The notes: generated by a model from the sequence alone, not told the origin. Positions 8,630 through 16,558 are shown, numbered from the stretch's first letter. The stretch is 64,000 nt of DNA from Flavobacterium sp. (GCA_014379405.1 JACMLU010000004.1:124001-188000), one strand, 5' to 3'. Program-made: numbers and translations.

Positions 8630-8708
8630 CCATATAAGGCATTTAAGTTCATATAAGAGTTGGACAAACTAATCATTCAACTTAAATGTTCTTATATGCC
8701 TTATATGG
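8630..8708. repeat. Intergenic word palindrome (CATATAAG)
   Basis: Left arm 8630-8657 and right arm 8681-8708 are near-complementary and consist of the words CCATATAAGGC, TTTAAG and CATATAAG. It lies between moaD and the moeB-like gene, inside the Moco operon. Confidence 0.7.
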
Positions 8709-8717
8709 TTGAAAAAA

Positions 8718-8960
8718 TCATCCCCCAGCAAAAGGTGGCAAAAATGCAATCACGTCCTGGTCTTTTATGTTGTAATCCAAACTACTCATCGATTGGTTTA
8801 CAGCAATAGAGTAATTCGTATTCTTTAGTTCTTCGTAAGCGGTTTCCATTTTTGATTTCAAAAAAGAGACGGATACTTTACCTTCTTCCAAACGAAAAAC
8901 CTCCTCTTTCTTATGGGTAATATCAACTAGTAAACCAAAATATTTAAGAGTTATAGTCAT
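8718..8960 (-). CDS. moaD: Molybdopterin synthase sulfur carrier MoaD
   Basis: 80 aa, ubiquitin-like fold, ending FAGG; the terminal glycine is adenylylated by the MoeB-like protein and converted to a thiocarboxylate used by MoaE. The start (MTITLKYFGLLVDIT) and the end (DVIAFLPPFAGG) are both typical of the family, and the length is normal. Its ATG overlaps the stop of mobA by four bases, so the two are probably translationally coupled. Confidence 0.95.
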   Translation of the reverse strand: MTITLKYFGLLVDITHKKEEVFRLEEGKVSVSFLKSKMETAYEELKNTNYSIAVNQSMSSLDYNIKDQDVIAFLPPFAGG

Positions 8961-9523
8961 TTTTGTATTTTTTTATAATCTTCTTCGGTGTTGATATTTT
9001 GGAGTTGTGAGCTCCATTTTGCGGGAACTTTCAAGGTTTGAACATTCACTTCGTCAATAACGTCGCGCAATTTCAATTGGTTTCCCGCCATATGTTCGCC
9101 CAACAGCGTTCGCAAAGCTCGATCGTAAACAGCAACCAATGGACTCACTTTTTCGTCCACCTGAACTTGCGTAATCAAATACGAATCGTCGTGATTATCT
9201 ACTAGCCATTGCAATAATTCGGTTGTAACCAAAGGCACATCGACACTCAAGACCAAATTAAATTTGGTTTTGGATTGCTTCAAAGCCGTGTACAATCCGC
9301 CAACGGGTCCTTTGTCAGAAATTAAATCTTCGATGCGGTTGTATCCAAAAGCATCGTAATCCGCATTCGAGGAAACGACCACAATGTTGTCTCCAAAAAT
9401 CGGTTTCATTGCTTCGTAAATATGAGTTATAAACGGTTTTCCGTTCAAGGGCAACATCCCTTTATCGGTTCCCATACGCTGGCTTTTTCCGCCTGCCAAA
9501 ATAATTCCCGTGAAATTTTCCAT
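8957..9523 (-). CDS. mobA: Molybdenum cofactor guanylyltransferase MobA
   Basis: 188 aa. MobA joins GMP to molybdopterin to make the guanine-dinucleotide form used by DMSO-reductase-family enzymes such as nitrate, formate and arsenate reductases. The nucleotide-binding start GIILAGGKSQRMGTDKG and the metal-binding region (LVLSVDVPLV) are intact, and the length is typical. It overlaps the TSUP permease stop by one base and moaD by four. Its presence predicts at least one enzyme with a guanine-dinucleotide cofactor elsewhere in the genome; none is coded in this window. Confidence 0.93.
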   Translation of the reverse strand: MENFTGIILAGGKSQRMGTDKGMLPLNGKPFITHIYEAMKPIFGDNIVVVSSNADYDAFGYNRIEDLISDKGPVGGLYTALKQSKTKFNLVLSVDVPLVTTELLQWLVDNHDDSYLITQVQVDEKVSPLVAVYDRALRTLLGEHMAGNQLKLRDVIDEVNVQTLKVPAKWSSQLQNINTEEDYKKIQK

Positions 9524-10272
9524 TAAGCTGTGGTATATAATTTTACTATTGCAATTCCGATAACCGCTGACAACACATAGCGCAACGACTTCGTATTAAA
9601 TTTTGTACTTCCGTAATAAGCGCCCAATAATCCTCCGATGAAAACCACGCCAATCAACACCAAGGAAGATTCAGGCAGGATTCCGCCTTGGGAAACAAAA
9701 CCAAAAAGTCCCGATATCGAGTTGGTCAAAATAAACAAGGCCGAGACTGCTGCCGCTTGTTTCATCGTTGCCCAACCGAACAGCAGTAAGACCGGACTCA
9801 AAATAATGCCTCCGCCAATGCCCAACAATCCGGATAAAAACCCAATCAAGGCTCCAAATCCCAATGCCAACGGTAGGTTGATTTCGTTAAGCGTATTTTT
9901 TTCTTTTCCAAAAAATCCCAGCAATCGCAAAACCGCAAAAACCAAAACGGTGGCCAATATCACTTTATAATAAAAAGCATCAATTTTCAAATAACCGCCC
10001 ACAAACGAAAACGGAATCGAAGTCAGCGCAAAGGGATAAAACAAGTTCCATTTAAAATTTTTCTCCCGGTAATAAAAGTAAAAAGAAACCGAGGAAACCA
10101 AGATATTCAACACCAAAGCCGTTGGTTTCATATACGTCATTGGGAACGAAAACGCACTCATCAATGCCAAATAACCACTGGCACCGCCATGTCCGACACT
10201 CGCATACAAAAAAGCGACTATCGGTAACAACAGCAACAACATAGGCATACCCAATAAATCTGCAACGGTCAT
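9523..10272 (-). CDS. TSUP (TauE/SafE) family permease
   Basis: 249 aa with about eight hydrophobic spans. Two family repeats are visible: GHGGASGYLALMS near residue 28 and GFLSGLLGIGGGIILSPVLLL near residue 145. TSUP carriers move sulfur-containing anions such as sulfite, sulfoacetate or thiosulfate across the inner membrane. Here the gene sits tightly inside the Moco operon, overlapping the modE-like gene by four bases and mobA by one, and no modABC transporter is present. Transport of molybdate or of a sulfur source for molybdopterin is therefore a reasonable inference, not an observation. Confidence 0.88.
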   Translation of the reverse strand: MTVADLLGMPMLLLLLPIVAFLYASVGHGGASGYLALMSAFSFPMTYMKPTALVLNILVSSVSFYFYYREKNFKWNLFYPFALTSIPFSFVGGYLKIDAFYYKVILATVLVFAVLRLLGFFGKEKNTLNEINLPLALGFGALIGFLSGLLGIGGGIILSPVLLLFGWATMKQAAAVSALFILTNSISGLFGFVSQGGILPESSLVLIGVVFIGGLLGAYYGSTKFNTKSLRYVLSAVIGIAIVKLYTTA

Positions 10273-10598
10273 AATGCGTGTTTTTTAAGTTCTGCGTCCA
10301 AAAATTCCCAGCAAGAAGAATTGATGGCTTCAAAAGATTCAATCAACGATTTCCCATAAGATGTCAAAACGGTTCCTCCACCTTTGTTTCCCCCAATTTG
10401 AGTTTCCACAAGCGGTTCTTTCGAGGCTTTGTTCGAAGCATCGACCAATTTCCATGCTTTCTGATAGGAAATATTCATCTCCTTCGCCGCCTTGCTCAGC
10501 GAACCCGTGGCCTCAATTAATTTCAATAATTGAATGCGCCCTTCGCTAATGACGATACCGTCCTTGGTTTCGATCCAGATTTTGCTCTTGATTTTCAA
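10269..10598 (-). CDS. ModE-like winged-helix regulator (DNA-binding domain only)
   Basis: 109 aa. It matches the N-terminal winged-helix domain of ModE (LysR-type HTH): ISEGRIQLLKLIEATGSLSKAAKEMNISYQKAWKLVD, then ETQIGGNKGGGTVLTSYGKSLI. The molybdate-binding MOP domains of full-length ModE (about 260 aa) are missing, so this is the short single-domain form and may not sense molybdate itself. The start is TTG at 10598; no in-frame ATG fits between it and the promoter. It is the first gene of the Moco operon, and a ModE-box-like operator overlaps its promoter, which suggests autoregulation. Confidence 0.9.
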   Translation of the reverse strand: MKIKSKIWIETKDGIVISEGRIQLLKLIEATGSLSKAAKEMNISYQKAWKLVDASNKASKEPLVETQIGGNKGGGTVLTSYGKSLIESFEAINSSCWEFLDAELKKHAL

Positions 10599-10607
10599 TG
10601 GAAATAG

Positions 10608-10637
10608 TTTCGTTATACTTTTGCAAACATAACGAAA
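10608..10637 (-). promoter_or_regulatory. ModE-box-like operator overlapping the Moco operon promoter
   Basis: Perfect inverted repeat TTTCGTTAT / ATAACGAAA with a 12-nt spacer. The half-sites match the CGTTAT / ATAACG core of the E. coli ModE consensus. On the minus strand the Bacteroidota -7 motif TATGTTTG (10624-10631) lies within it, about 26 bases before the TTG start. A protein bound here would block transcription. Confidence 0.65.
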
Positions 10638-10691
10638 TATTTTTTTACAGAAAAGAGATTTAACAGCATATTTGTTAGAAAATTAATGTTT

Positions 10692-10810
10692 GGGGCGTGA
10701 CCCTTCAGATTGCTTAGTCATTCTTCCTCGCAACTTCGGGTCGGACTGTTCGCTGTATTTTTTGTTCCGCTATCGCTCCACAAAAGGATGCCGCTTCCAT
10801 CCCTCACGCG
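10692..10810. repeat. Flavobacterial intergenic repeat (GGGGCGTGA ... TCACGCG)
   Basis: Begins GGGGCGTGACCC and ends CCCTCACGCG, an imperfect inverted repeat, with an interior rich in CTTCGGGTCGGA, TTCGCTG and CGCTATCGCT words that stands out as GC-rich. No reading frame fits it. It resembles a repeat I associate with flavobacterial genomes. The 388-base gap from 10599 to 10986 holds this repeat, the ModE-like operator and the start of the lone cassette, and no gene. Confidence 0.6.
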
Positions 10811-10913
10811 AAATCACAATTAAAATAACAATACAATTTGTAAGAAAAAATGAATCTATTTGAAAATAAATAACACTGACGTTTATCAGACAAAGAAACC
10901 CAATTTAGGAGTG

Positions 10914-10954
10914 ATAGGTCTAATTTCATCAGACCTATATGCAAGTTGTATGCA
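10914..10954 (+). repeat. attC-like right end preceding a solitary cassette
   Basis: Stem ATAGGTCT / AGACCTAT (10914-10921 and 10931-10938) followed by ATGCAAG and the cassette start TTGTATGCA (10946-10954). That start is complementary (8 of 9) to TGCACACAA just after the following ORF. The left half of the site is not convincing. Confidence 0.5.
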
Positions 10955-10986
10955 ATTTAACCAAAAATTGAATCTAAATTAAAAAT

Positions 10987-11514
10987 ATGAAAAAAGCAAT
11001 GCAAAGAATATCTTTTATATTAATTACATCTTTTATAGTTTATGGTTGTGCAGGAACAATAAACACAGTAAAATCTCCTGAATATAATACTAAAAATTAT
11101 AAAAAAGCATATATAATTTCTACAGACAATTCTCAATACATTCAATTTAAATTTGGCATTATCAATCCTTTCGCATACATAGTACCGTCCGATGATCCAG
11201 CTATACAACACTACGTAATTGGAACTACAGCTGAAGTAATAAAAAACGAGCTTGAAAAGAATGGTATTTTAGCTGAAATTGGTAAAAAAGAAGATACTCC
11301 TGTCGGTTTTGATTTTATTGTTCAATATTACGATACGTGGAGATGGGATTTCAAAAAAATATTAGATAAATTAGAAATCGTTTTTATCACACCTGAAGGT
11401 GATAAAATTATTGCAAAATCAACCTATAACATCTATACAAACAAAGAAATGCACAACTTCCCATCACCTGAAAAAGAAGTTCCAAAAATGATAAAGGAAT
11501 TACTAGCAAAATAA
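10987..11514 (+). CDS. Predicted lipoprotein in a cassette-like setting
   Basis: 175 aa. The N-terminus (MKKAMQRISF, hydrophobic run, then lipobox VYGC) marks it for lipidation at C21 and export. The mature part (about 150 residues) contains YNTKNYKKAYIIS, GTTAEVIKNELEKNGILAE and a YDTWRWDF patch; it is vaguely like small outer-membrane lipoproteins of the DUF4136 type but not clearly assignable. The gene is AT-rich. It is bracketed by TTGTATGCA upstream and TGCACACAA downstream, as expected for an integron-like cassette. The function is unknown. Confidence 0.75.
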   Translation: MKKAMQRISFILITSFIVYGCAGTINTVKSPEYNTKNYKKAYIISTDNSQYIQFKFGIINPFAYIVPSDDPAIQHYVIGTTAEVIKNELEKNGILAEIGKKEDTPVGFDFIVQYYDTWRWDFKKILDKLEIVFITPEGDKIIAKSTYNIYTNKEMHNFPSPEKEVPKMIKELLAK

Positions 11515-11518
11515 AAAC

Positions 11519-11560
11519 TGCACACAACAGCTACAACGGATTTGAGCAATAGGCTTAATG
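11519..11560 (+). repeat. attC-like left end after the solitary cassette ORF
   Basis: TGCACACAACAGC, then TACAACGG and GAGCAATAGGC, starts right after the lipoprotein stop and complements the cassette start at 10946-10954. The matching right half of the site is not found before 11833. The 319-base gap from 11515 to 11833 also holds the 29-nt repeat (11588-11616), an imperfect ATGGTTTTG / CAAAACCAT inverted pair and a terminator, and no gene. Confidence 0.5.
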
Positions 11561-11587
11561 GAAATATGGTTTTGTATTTGGAATCAT

Positions 11588-11616
11588 TTGCTTCGCCTGT
11601 TCGCTATCGCTCGGGT
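11588..11616 (+). repeat. 29-nt segment shared with 7424-7452
   Basis: The 29 nt starting TTGCTTCGCCTG and ending GCTCGGGT is identical, on the opposite strand, to 7424-7452 inside the 151-bp element. It is a mobile or conserved intergenic word and not coding. Confidence 0.7.
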
Positions 11617-11778
11617 GGCAAATCCTAATAATGGCTATAATTTAGTGCCAAATCCCCTGTAGAACCAAAACCATAGAAAAAAAAATGTTTATAGCTACCC
11701 GCAATTTTTTTGCTAATAATCCTCTGCCCGATTTTGCGGATTTACAAACAAGCAAACCCTAAACCTTTTTTCAATAAA

Positions 11779-11810
11779 AAATCCCTGACAATATCAATTA
11801 TCAGGGATTT
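11779..11810 (-). terminator. Terminator of the hydrolase gene
   Basis: Arms AAATCCCTGA and TCAGGGATTT around a 12-nt loop, with a U run on the minus strand (A tract 11776-11780), located 24 bases after the hydrolase stop. Confidence 0.8.
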
Positions 11811-11833
11811 CTAGTCTCAAACCAAAGTAGTAA

Positions 11834-12700
11834 TTATTTAAGACTCTTGTTATTTACTTTCGTGTCTACAACATTGGTATCGCAAAAATCCGTCAAGAAA
11901 TCACGCAGCAATTTGTTGAATTTAGCAGGTTCTTCAAGATTAGACACATGACCTGCATTATTGATAACGTGAAGTACGGAATCTTTGATGTTTTTATTCA
12001 TAAATTTAGATTCGTCCAAAGGCGTAACAGCATCATCCCTTCCACAAATAATCAGGGTGGGAATCGTAATTTTATTCAAAATAGGACAAGTTTCTGAACG
12101 CTCGGCAAGAGCAACCAATCCTTGGCAAATAATATGTTGGGAATTAGAAAACACAACGTTTCGCAATTGTTTGACCAATTCTGGTTTGTTGGTTATAGAA
12201 TCTTCGTGGAAAACCTTTTTTATAAATCCTTCGTTAAAATGAGTAACACCATATTCTTTTATATCCTCAATATTTTTATAACGTTTAGCCTTGACCTCTC
12301 GCGAGTCGGCTATACATTGGGTATCGCATAAAATCAGTGCCTCAAAACGACTTGGAAATCTTTTCATTGCGTTTAGTGCTATAAAACCACCCATTGACAA
12401 TCCGCAAATAATGACTTTTTCGAGCCCCAACTTGTCAATAAACAGTATCAAATCATTGGCAAACAAGTCCATCCCTAGATGGGATTCCTCGTCCGTTGAT
12501 TTTCCAAATCCTCTAATATCACAGGCAATTACCCTATGTGTTGTTTTTAAAAAATCCAATTGCTCCTGCCACATCGTTTTGTCGAAAGGAAAGCCGTGCA
12601 AAAAAACAATCGGAATGGATCCTTCTCCAATATCATCATACGATAAATTAAAGTCGTTCACATTAATCGTTAAATCGTAACCTTGTGTTGACGTTTTCAT
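11834..12700 (-). CDS. Alpha/beta hydrolase
   Basis: 288 aa. It has the standard fold with oxyanion-hole region FLHGFPFD near residue 33, nucleophile S102 in GLSMGG, acid in ICGRDDAVTP near residue 222 and catalytic histidine in NNAGHVSN near residue 250. The strand order and length fit the haloperoxidase / 3-oxoadipate enol-lactonase-like branch of the superfamily, which hydrolyses small esters or lactones; the substrate cannot be told from sequence. There is no signal peptide, so it is cytoplasmic. It stands alone between a terminator and a divergent pectinase gene. Confidence 0.88.
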   Translation of the reverse strand: MKTSTQGYDLTINVNDFNLSYDDIGEGSIPIVFLHGFPFDKTMWQEQLDFLKTTHRVIACDIRGFGKSTDEESHLGMDLFANDLILFIDKLGLEKVIICGLSMGGFIALNAMKRFPSRFEALILCDTQCIADSREVKAKRYKNIEDIKEYGVTHFNEGFIKKVFHEDSITNKPELVKQLRNVVFSNSQHIICQGLVALAERSETCPILNKITIPTLIICGRDDAVTPLDESKFMNKNIKDSVLHVINNAGHVSNLEEPAKFNKLLRDFLTDFCDTNVVDTKVNNKSLK

Positions 12701-12948
12701 GTTATTTTAATTTTAATTTCTTAGTAAATAGATGTTGAAGTACTTGCAAAGTTACTTTTTGGATTGCCGGAATACGTTACATAATTTGCAAAGAGAATTA
12801 TACAATTCACAGTTTTTCTAGATGTGATCGGCAAAACCTATGATAAAATTCCAAAAGCCGTATCCACAGGATAGTTTAACTGAAACCATTTTCTATTTTT
12901 GGTATTAAACTTGCTAATTTCCTGTTGGAATATTTAAAACTACATTGT

Positions 12949-14274
12949 ATGAAAAATAAAATCATTCTTCTATTTTCTCTTTTTATGCTGCTGCAAAATA
13001 GCGTGGCACAAACCAGTAAAAACATTTTTCCTGATGGAACTCCTATTCCAAACTGGTTTCTCGATGCTTCGAAAATAGCCTTGAAAAGTTTGGGCAAACA
13101 ATATGTCATCACGGCTTTTGGAGCCAAAAAGAACAGTACAGCCGTGCAAACCCTTGCCATCCAGAAAGCCATTGACCAAGCAGCCAAAAACGGCGGTGGT
13201 GTCGTGGTGATTCCAAAAGGAACATTCCTAAGTGGAGCACTGTTTTTCAAACCAAAAACCCATCTTTATGTGTCGGAAGGAGCAGTCTTGAAGGGTTCGA
13301 ACAACATTGCCGATTATCCAAAACAAGCCTCAAGAATGGAAGGTCAAAATCTGGATTATTTTGTGGCACTAGTCAATGCTTATGGCGTAAATGGTTTTAC
13401 TATCAGCGGAAAAGGAACCATTGACGGCAACGGACTCAAATATTGGGAAGCCTTTTGGCAACGCAGAAAAGAGAATCCTAATTGTACCAATCTGGAAGTA
13501 TCCCGCCCCCGTTTGGTTTTTATTTGGAACTCAAACAACGTGCAATTACAGGATGTCAAATTGCACAATTCTGGTTTTTGGACGAGCCATTATTACAAAT
13601 GCAACAACATTAAAATCATCGACCTGCATATTTATTCCCCGTACGAACCTGTTAAGGCACCAAGCACCGACGCCATTGATATTGACGCCTGTTCCAATGT
13701 CTTGATTAAAGGATGTTACATGTCGGTTAACGACGATGCCATTGCGCTTAAAGGTGGAAAAGGACCTTGGGCAGACAAAGACCCTTTGAACGGAGAAAAC
13801 ACCAATATTCTTATCGAAAACTGCGAATTTGGATTTTGCCATGCCGCTTTGACTTCTGGAAGTGAAGCCATTCACAACAAAAATATCTTGATGCGCAACT
13901 GTTATGTCAACGAAGCGACCCGTTTATTATGGCTAAAAATGCGTCCCGATACGCCACAAAAATACGAGTACATAACTCTTGAAAACATCAAAGGACAAGC
14001 TCACAGTTTGATTTACGTAAAACCTTGGACGCAGTTTTTTGATATGAAAGATCGCAAAGACACTCCTGTTTCTTATTCAGAGAATATCACGCTAAAAAAT
14101 ATTGACCTGAAGTGCGACATCTTTTTTGACATTGCCATCAACCAATATGTTAAGCTAAAGAATTTTACATTTGAAAATCTAAATATTGAGACAAAAAATG
14201 CGGCCATCGACAAAAGTATCGTCAACGGATTTACTCTGAAAAATGTAAAAGTGAACAATGCATTGATAGAATAA
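12949..14274 (+). CDS. Glycoside hydrolase family 28 (polygalacturonase-like)
   Basis: 441 aa from the ATG at 12949, chosen because a clear signal peptide (KNKIILLFSLFMLLQNSVAQ) follows; an eight-codon upstream extension lacks sense. GH28 enzymes cut alpha-1,4 bonds next to galacturonic acid in pectin with a beta-helix fold. Family motifs in order: STDAIDID (about residues 239-246), NDDAIALKGG with the catalytic Asp pair (262-263), then FCHAALTSGSE, where many relatives have G-H-G/A, and a basic patch LWLKMRPDT. The export signal suggests action in periplasm or outside the cell. No SusC/D pair or other pectinolytic gene is in the window, so this is an isolated enzyme. Confidence 0.9.
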   Translation: MKNKIILLFSLFMLLQNSVAQTSKNIFPDGTPIPNWFLDASKIALKSLGKQYVITAFGAKKNSTAVQTLAIQKAIDQAAKNGGGVVVIPKGTFLSGALFFKPKTHLYVSEGAVLKGSNNIADYPKQASRMEGQNLDYFVALVNAYGVNGFTISGKGTIDGNGLKYWEAFWQRRKENPNCTNLEVSRPRLVFIWNSNNVQLQDVKLHNSGFWTSHYYKCNNIKIIDLHIYSPYEPVKAPSTDAIDIDACSNVLIKGCYMSVNDDAIALKGGKGPWADKDPLNGENTNILIENCEFGFCHAALTSGSEAIHNKNILMRNCYVNEATRLLWLKMRPDTPQKYEYITLENIKGQAHSLIYVKPWTQFFDMKDRKDTPVSYSENITLKNIDLKCDIFFDIAINQYVKLKNFTFENLNIETKNAAIDKSIVNGFTLKNVKVNNALIE

Positions 14275-14369
14275 TAGCAAGTAAAACTTTTAAAAATCTT
14301 TTTTAATTAAAATATTCTTTACATTTACTAAAGTAAAAAACAGAAAATTAATCTTTAAAAATACATACG

Positions 14370-14480
14370 ATGGCTAAAAGTCAAGACGCAAAAAAAACCG
14401 TAAAAAAAGAACCTCTTAAAACCGCCAAGGAAAAGAAAGAGGAAAAAAGAGAAAAGAAAAATAGTCCGAAAAGGGATTAG
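14370..14480 (+). CDS. Small lysine-rich conserved protein
   Basis: 36 aa from an ATG at 14370: begins MAKSQDAKKTVKKEP and contains ten or more lysines interspersed with glutamates (AKEKKEEKREKKNS). Its strongly charged, low-complexity composition and its own terminator 24 bases downstream indicate a genuine short gene. I recall similar 35-60 aa lysine-rich proteins beginning MAKSQDAKKT in Bacteroidota, without an assigned function. Nucleic-acid binding is possible from charge but not shown. Confidence 0.65.
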   Translation: MAKSQDAKKTVKKEPLKTAKEKKEEKREKKNSPKRD

Positions 14481-14503
14481 TTTTTAGTATTCAGTGATCA
14501 GAT

Positions 14504-14536
14504 AATAGTGTTCAGTTTTAGTACTGAACACTATTT
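14504..14536 (+). terminator. Terminator of the small lysine-rich gene
   Basis: Perfect arms AATAGTGTTCAGT and ACTGAACACTATT followed by eight T. The same word (CTGAACAC) recurs at 14562-14581, so the whole 14482-14585 stretch also belongs to the word-palindrome class. Confidence 0.8.
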
Positions 14537-14582
14537 TTTTTGCACATTTATTTTTTCCTGAACACTAAAAACTGAACACTGA

Positions 14583-16046
14583 TTACTTTTTTGAGGGGAT
14601 GTTCTTCAAGATTTCCAAGACAAAATTCCAGAATTTTTGGGACGATTTTATCGAAGCTCTTTCATCAGGTGAATGTGCTCCTTGAATCGTTGGTCCAAAA
14701 GAAATCATATCCATATCGGGATAATTCGTTCCTAAAATTCCACATTCCAAACCGGCGTGGCAAGCCACCACTTTTGGTTTTTCGTTGTTTTGTTTCTCGT
14801 AAACATTGACTAAAATATCCAATATTTCAGATTTCACATTGGGTGTCCAACCCGGATAAGAACCCGAAAAATTCACTTCACAACCGCAAAGTTCAAAAGC
14901 TGAACGCAAAGCATTCGCCAAATCAAATTTGGAAGTTTCCACCGAAGAACGTGTCAAACATCCGATGGAAATTTCGCCATCCTTAATGATTACTCTGGCT
15001 ATATTATTAGAAGTTTCTACCAAATCAGCCATATCAGCCGACATTCTGTAAACACCATTGTGGGCGGCATAAATCGAACGGAGAATTCCTTCCTGAACGC
15101 CCAAATCCATTACTTTTTTAGGCAAATCGCTTTTCACGATTTCGATAGTCAAGTTGGGTTCGGTAGTTTTAAATTCTGTTTTGATGTCGTTGATGATTTC
15201 CTGCATATCAAAAACATAAGCTTCGTCATACATTCCTGCCACGATTACTTTGGCAACACTTTCTCTCGGAATGGCATTGCGCAAACTTCCACCGTTAATT
15301 TCAGAAACTTGCAAACCAAAATTTTCGAAAGCATCAAACAACAATCGATTCATTATTTTATTGGCATTGCCCAAACCTTTATGAATATCCATTCCGGAAT
15401 GTCCTCCATTCAAGCCTTTCACGGTAATCGTGTACCCAACGGAATCATCAGGAGTTTCCTCTTCGTGATATGCTCTTGTCGCCGTTAAGTCGATTCCTCC
15501 AGCGCAACCAATGTCGATTTCGTCGTCTTCTTCGGTATCCATATTCAAAAGGATTTCACCTTTAAGGATTCCTCCTTTTAAATTTAAAGCGCCCGTCATT
15601 CCGGTTTCTTCATCTATCGTAAACAAGGCTTCAATCGCTGGATGTGCAATATCTTTGCTTTCTAAAATCGCCATAATCATTGCCACGCCAAGACCATTAT
15701 CCGCACCAAGCGTAGTTCCGCGAGCACGAACCCAATCACCATCAACATACATATCAATTCCTTGTTTGTCGAAATCAAAAACGGTATCGGCATTTTTTTG
15801 ATGCACCATATCCAAATGTCCTTGAAGGACAATTGCTTTGCGATTTTCCATTCCAGCAGTTGCCGGTTTGCGGATAATCACGTTTCGGATTTCGTCTTCA
15901 AAGGTTTCCAATCCCAATGAATTTCCGAAGTTTTTCATAAACGCAATCACGCGATCTTCTTTTTTGGATGGACGTGGAACTGCGTTCAAATCGGCAAATT
16001 TGTTCCAAAGTGCTTTGGGTTCCAGATTTCTTATTTCTTGGCTCAT
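14583..16046 (-). CDS. pepD: Cytosol aminopeptidase family M20: aminoacyl-histidine dipeptidase PepD
   Basis: 487 aa, the usual length. M20 zinc peptidase that cleaves Xaa-His dipeptides such as carnosine in the cytoplasm. Metal and catalytic landmarks in order: LQGHLDMVHQ (metal His and Asp), GADNGLGVAM (bridging Asp), TIDEETGMTG (catalytic Glu and metal Glu), LLNMDTEEDDEIDIGCAGG and the C-terminal SFGPTIQGAHSPDE (last metal His). The central dimerisation or lid domain (about 200-400) includes NGGHSGMDIHKGLGNA. All expected residues are present. It is a single gene. Confidence 0.94.
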   Translation of the reverse strand: MSQEIRNLEPKALWNKFADLNAVPRPSKKEDRVIAFMKNFGNSLGLETFEDEIRNVIIRKPATAGMENRKAIVLQGHLDMVHQKNADTVFDFDKQGIDMYVDGDWVRARGTTLGADNGLGVAMIMAILESKDIAHPAIEALFTIDEETGMTGALNLKGGILKGEILLNMDTEEDDEIDIGCAGGIDLTATRAYHEEETPDDSVGYTITVKGLNGGHSGMDIHKGLGNANKIMNRLLFDAFENFGLQVSEINGGSLRNAIPRESVAKVIVAGMYDEAYVFDMQEIINDIKTEFKTTEPNLTIEIVKSDLPKKVMDLGVQEGILRSIYAAHNGVYRMSADMADLVETSNNIARVIIKDGEISIGCLTRSSVETSKFDLANALRSAFELCGCEVNFSGSYPGWTPNVKSEILDILVNVYEKQNNEKPKVVACHAGLECGILGTNYPDMDMISFGPTIQGAHSPDERASIKSSQKFWNFVLEILKNIPSKK

Positions 16047-16055
16047 TGTATATAT

Positions 16056-16349
16056 TTATTTTGGATATTTTTCAGGATTCAAATAGGTATTAAAAACAGA
16101 CATTATATAAATGGTTTTTAGGTTTTCATCTATATAATAAAGGATTATAAAAGGGAATTTTCTAATGGGAAAACCATGATAATCTTTGTAACGAATTTGA
16201 AAGAAAGGACTTTTAGACAAAGTTTCTATATGCTCTTCAACTACTTGATAAAAATAGGTACCCAAACCATTCTGTTTGGAATCATAATAGTCAATGGCAT
16301 CTTGTATGTCAATAATGGCTCTTGGCTCAATTACAACTTTATAAATCAT
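16056..16349 (-). CDS. RelE/ParE-type toxin
   Basis: 97 aa. The pattern KVVIEPRAIIDIQDAIDYYDSKQNGLG, then YRCYKDYHGFPIRKFPFIILYYID-like core (here IRYKDYHGFPIRKFPFIIL) is that of the RelE/ParE superfamily plasmid-stabilisation toxins. Members either cut mRNA at the ribosome or poison gyrase; the sequence does not separate the two. It follows its presumed antitoxin, overlapping it by four bases, the normal antitoxin-first order, so translation is coupled. Confidence 0.88.
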   Translation of the reverse strand: MIYKVVIEPRAIIDIQDAIDYYDSKQNGLGTYFYQVVEEHIETLSKSPFFQIRYKDYHGFPIRKFPFIILYYIDENLKTIYIMSVFNTYLNPEKYPK

Positions 16350-16558
16350 TTTTCAGATTTAAAACGCAATTGTTTTTTGGCATCGCTCCAAGGAATGAAA
16401 TCATCCGCTTTTGAAGTTGATCTTCTTTCATCCAATACGTTTTTCATTTCTTCAGTTACAGAAAACTCATTAATCACCGTTTCGTAATTAAACTTTTCTA
16501 TCAATTTCATAAAGAAACTCAATTCATTGTCCGGAATATTTAAAGTGATTTGTGTCAT
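16346..16558 (-). CDS. Antitoxin of the RelE/ParE pair
   Basis: 70 aa. The N-terminus MTQITLNIPDNELSFFMKLIEKFNYE resembles short ribbon-helix-helix-type antitoxins and the rest is charged and probably disordered (ERRSTSKADD, WSDAKKQLRFKSEK), typical for a toxin-wrapping tail. It is placed directly before and overlapping the toxin. It would neutralise the toxin and repress the shared promoter. No long palindrome stands out upstream, so the operator is not assigned. Confidence 0.8.
   Translation of the reverse strand: MTQITLNIPDNELSFFMKLIEKFNYETVINEFSVTEEMKNVLDERRSTSKADDFIPWSDAKKQLRFKSEK

Noticed and set aside
10599..10986. Molybdenum-cofactor riboswitch
   Set aside because: The leader of the operon is only about 20 nt between the -7 element and the TTG start, too short for an aptamer.
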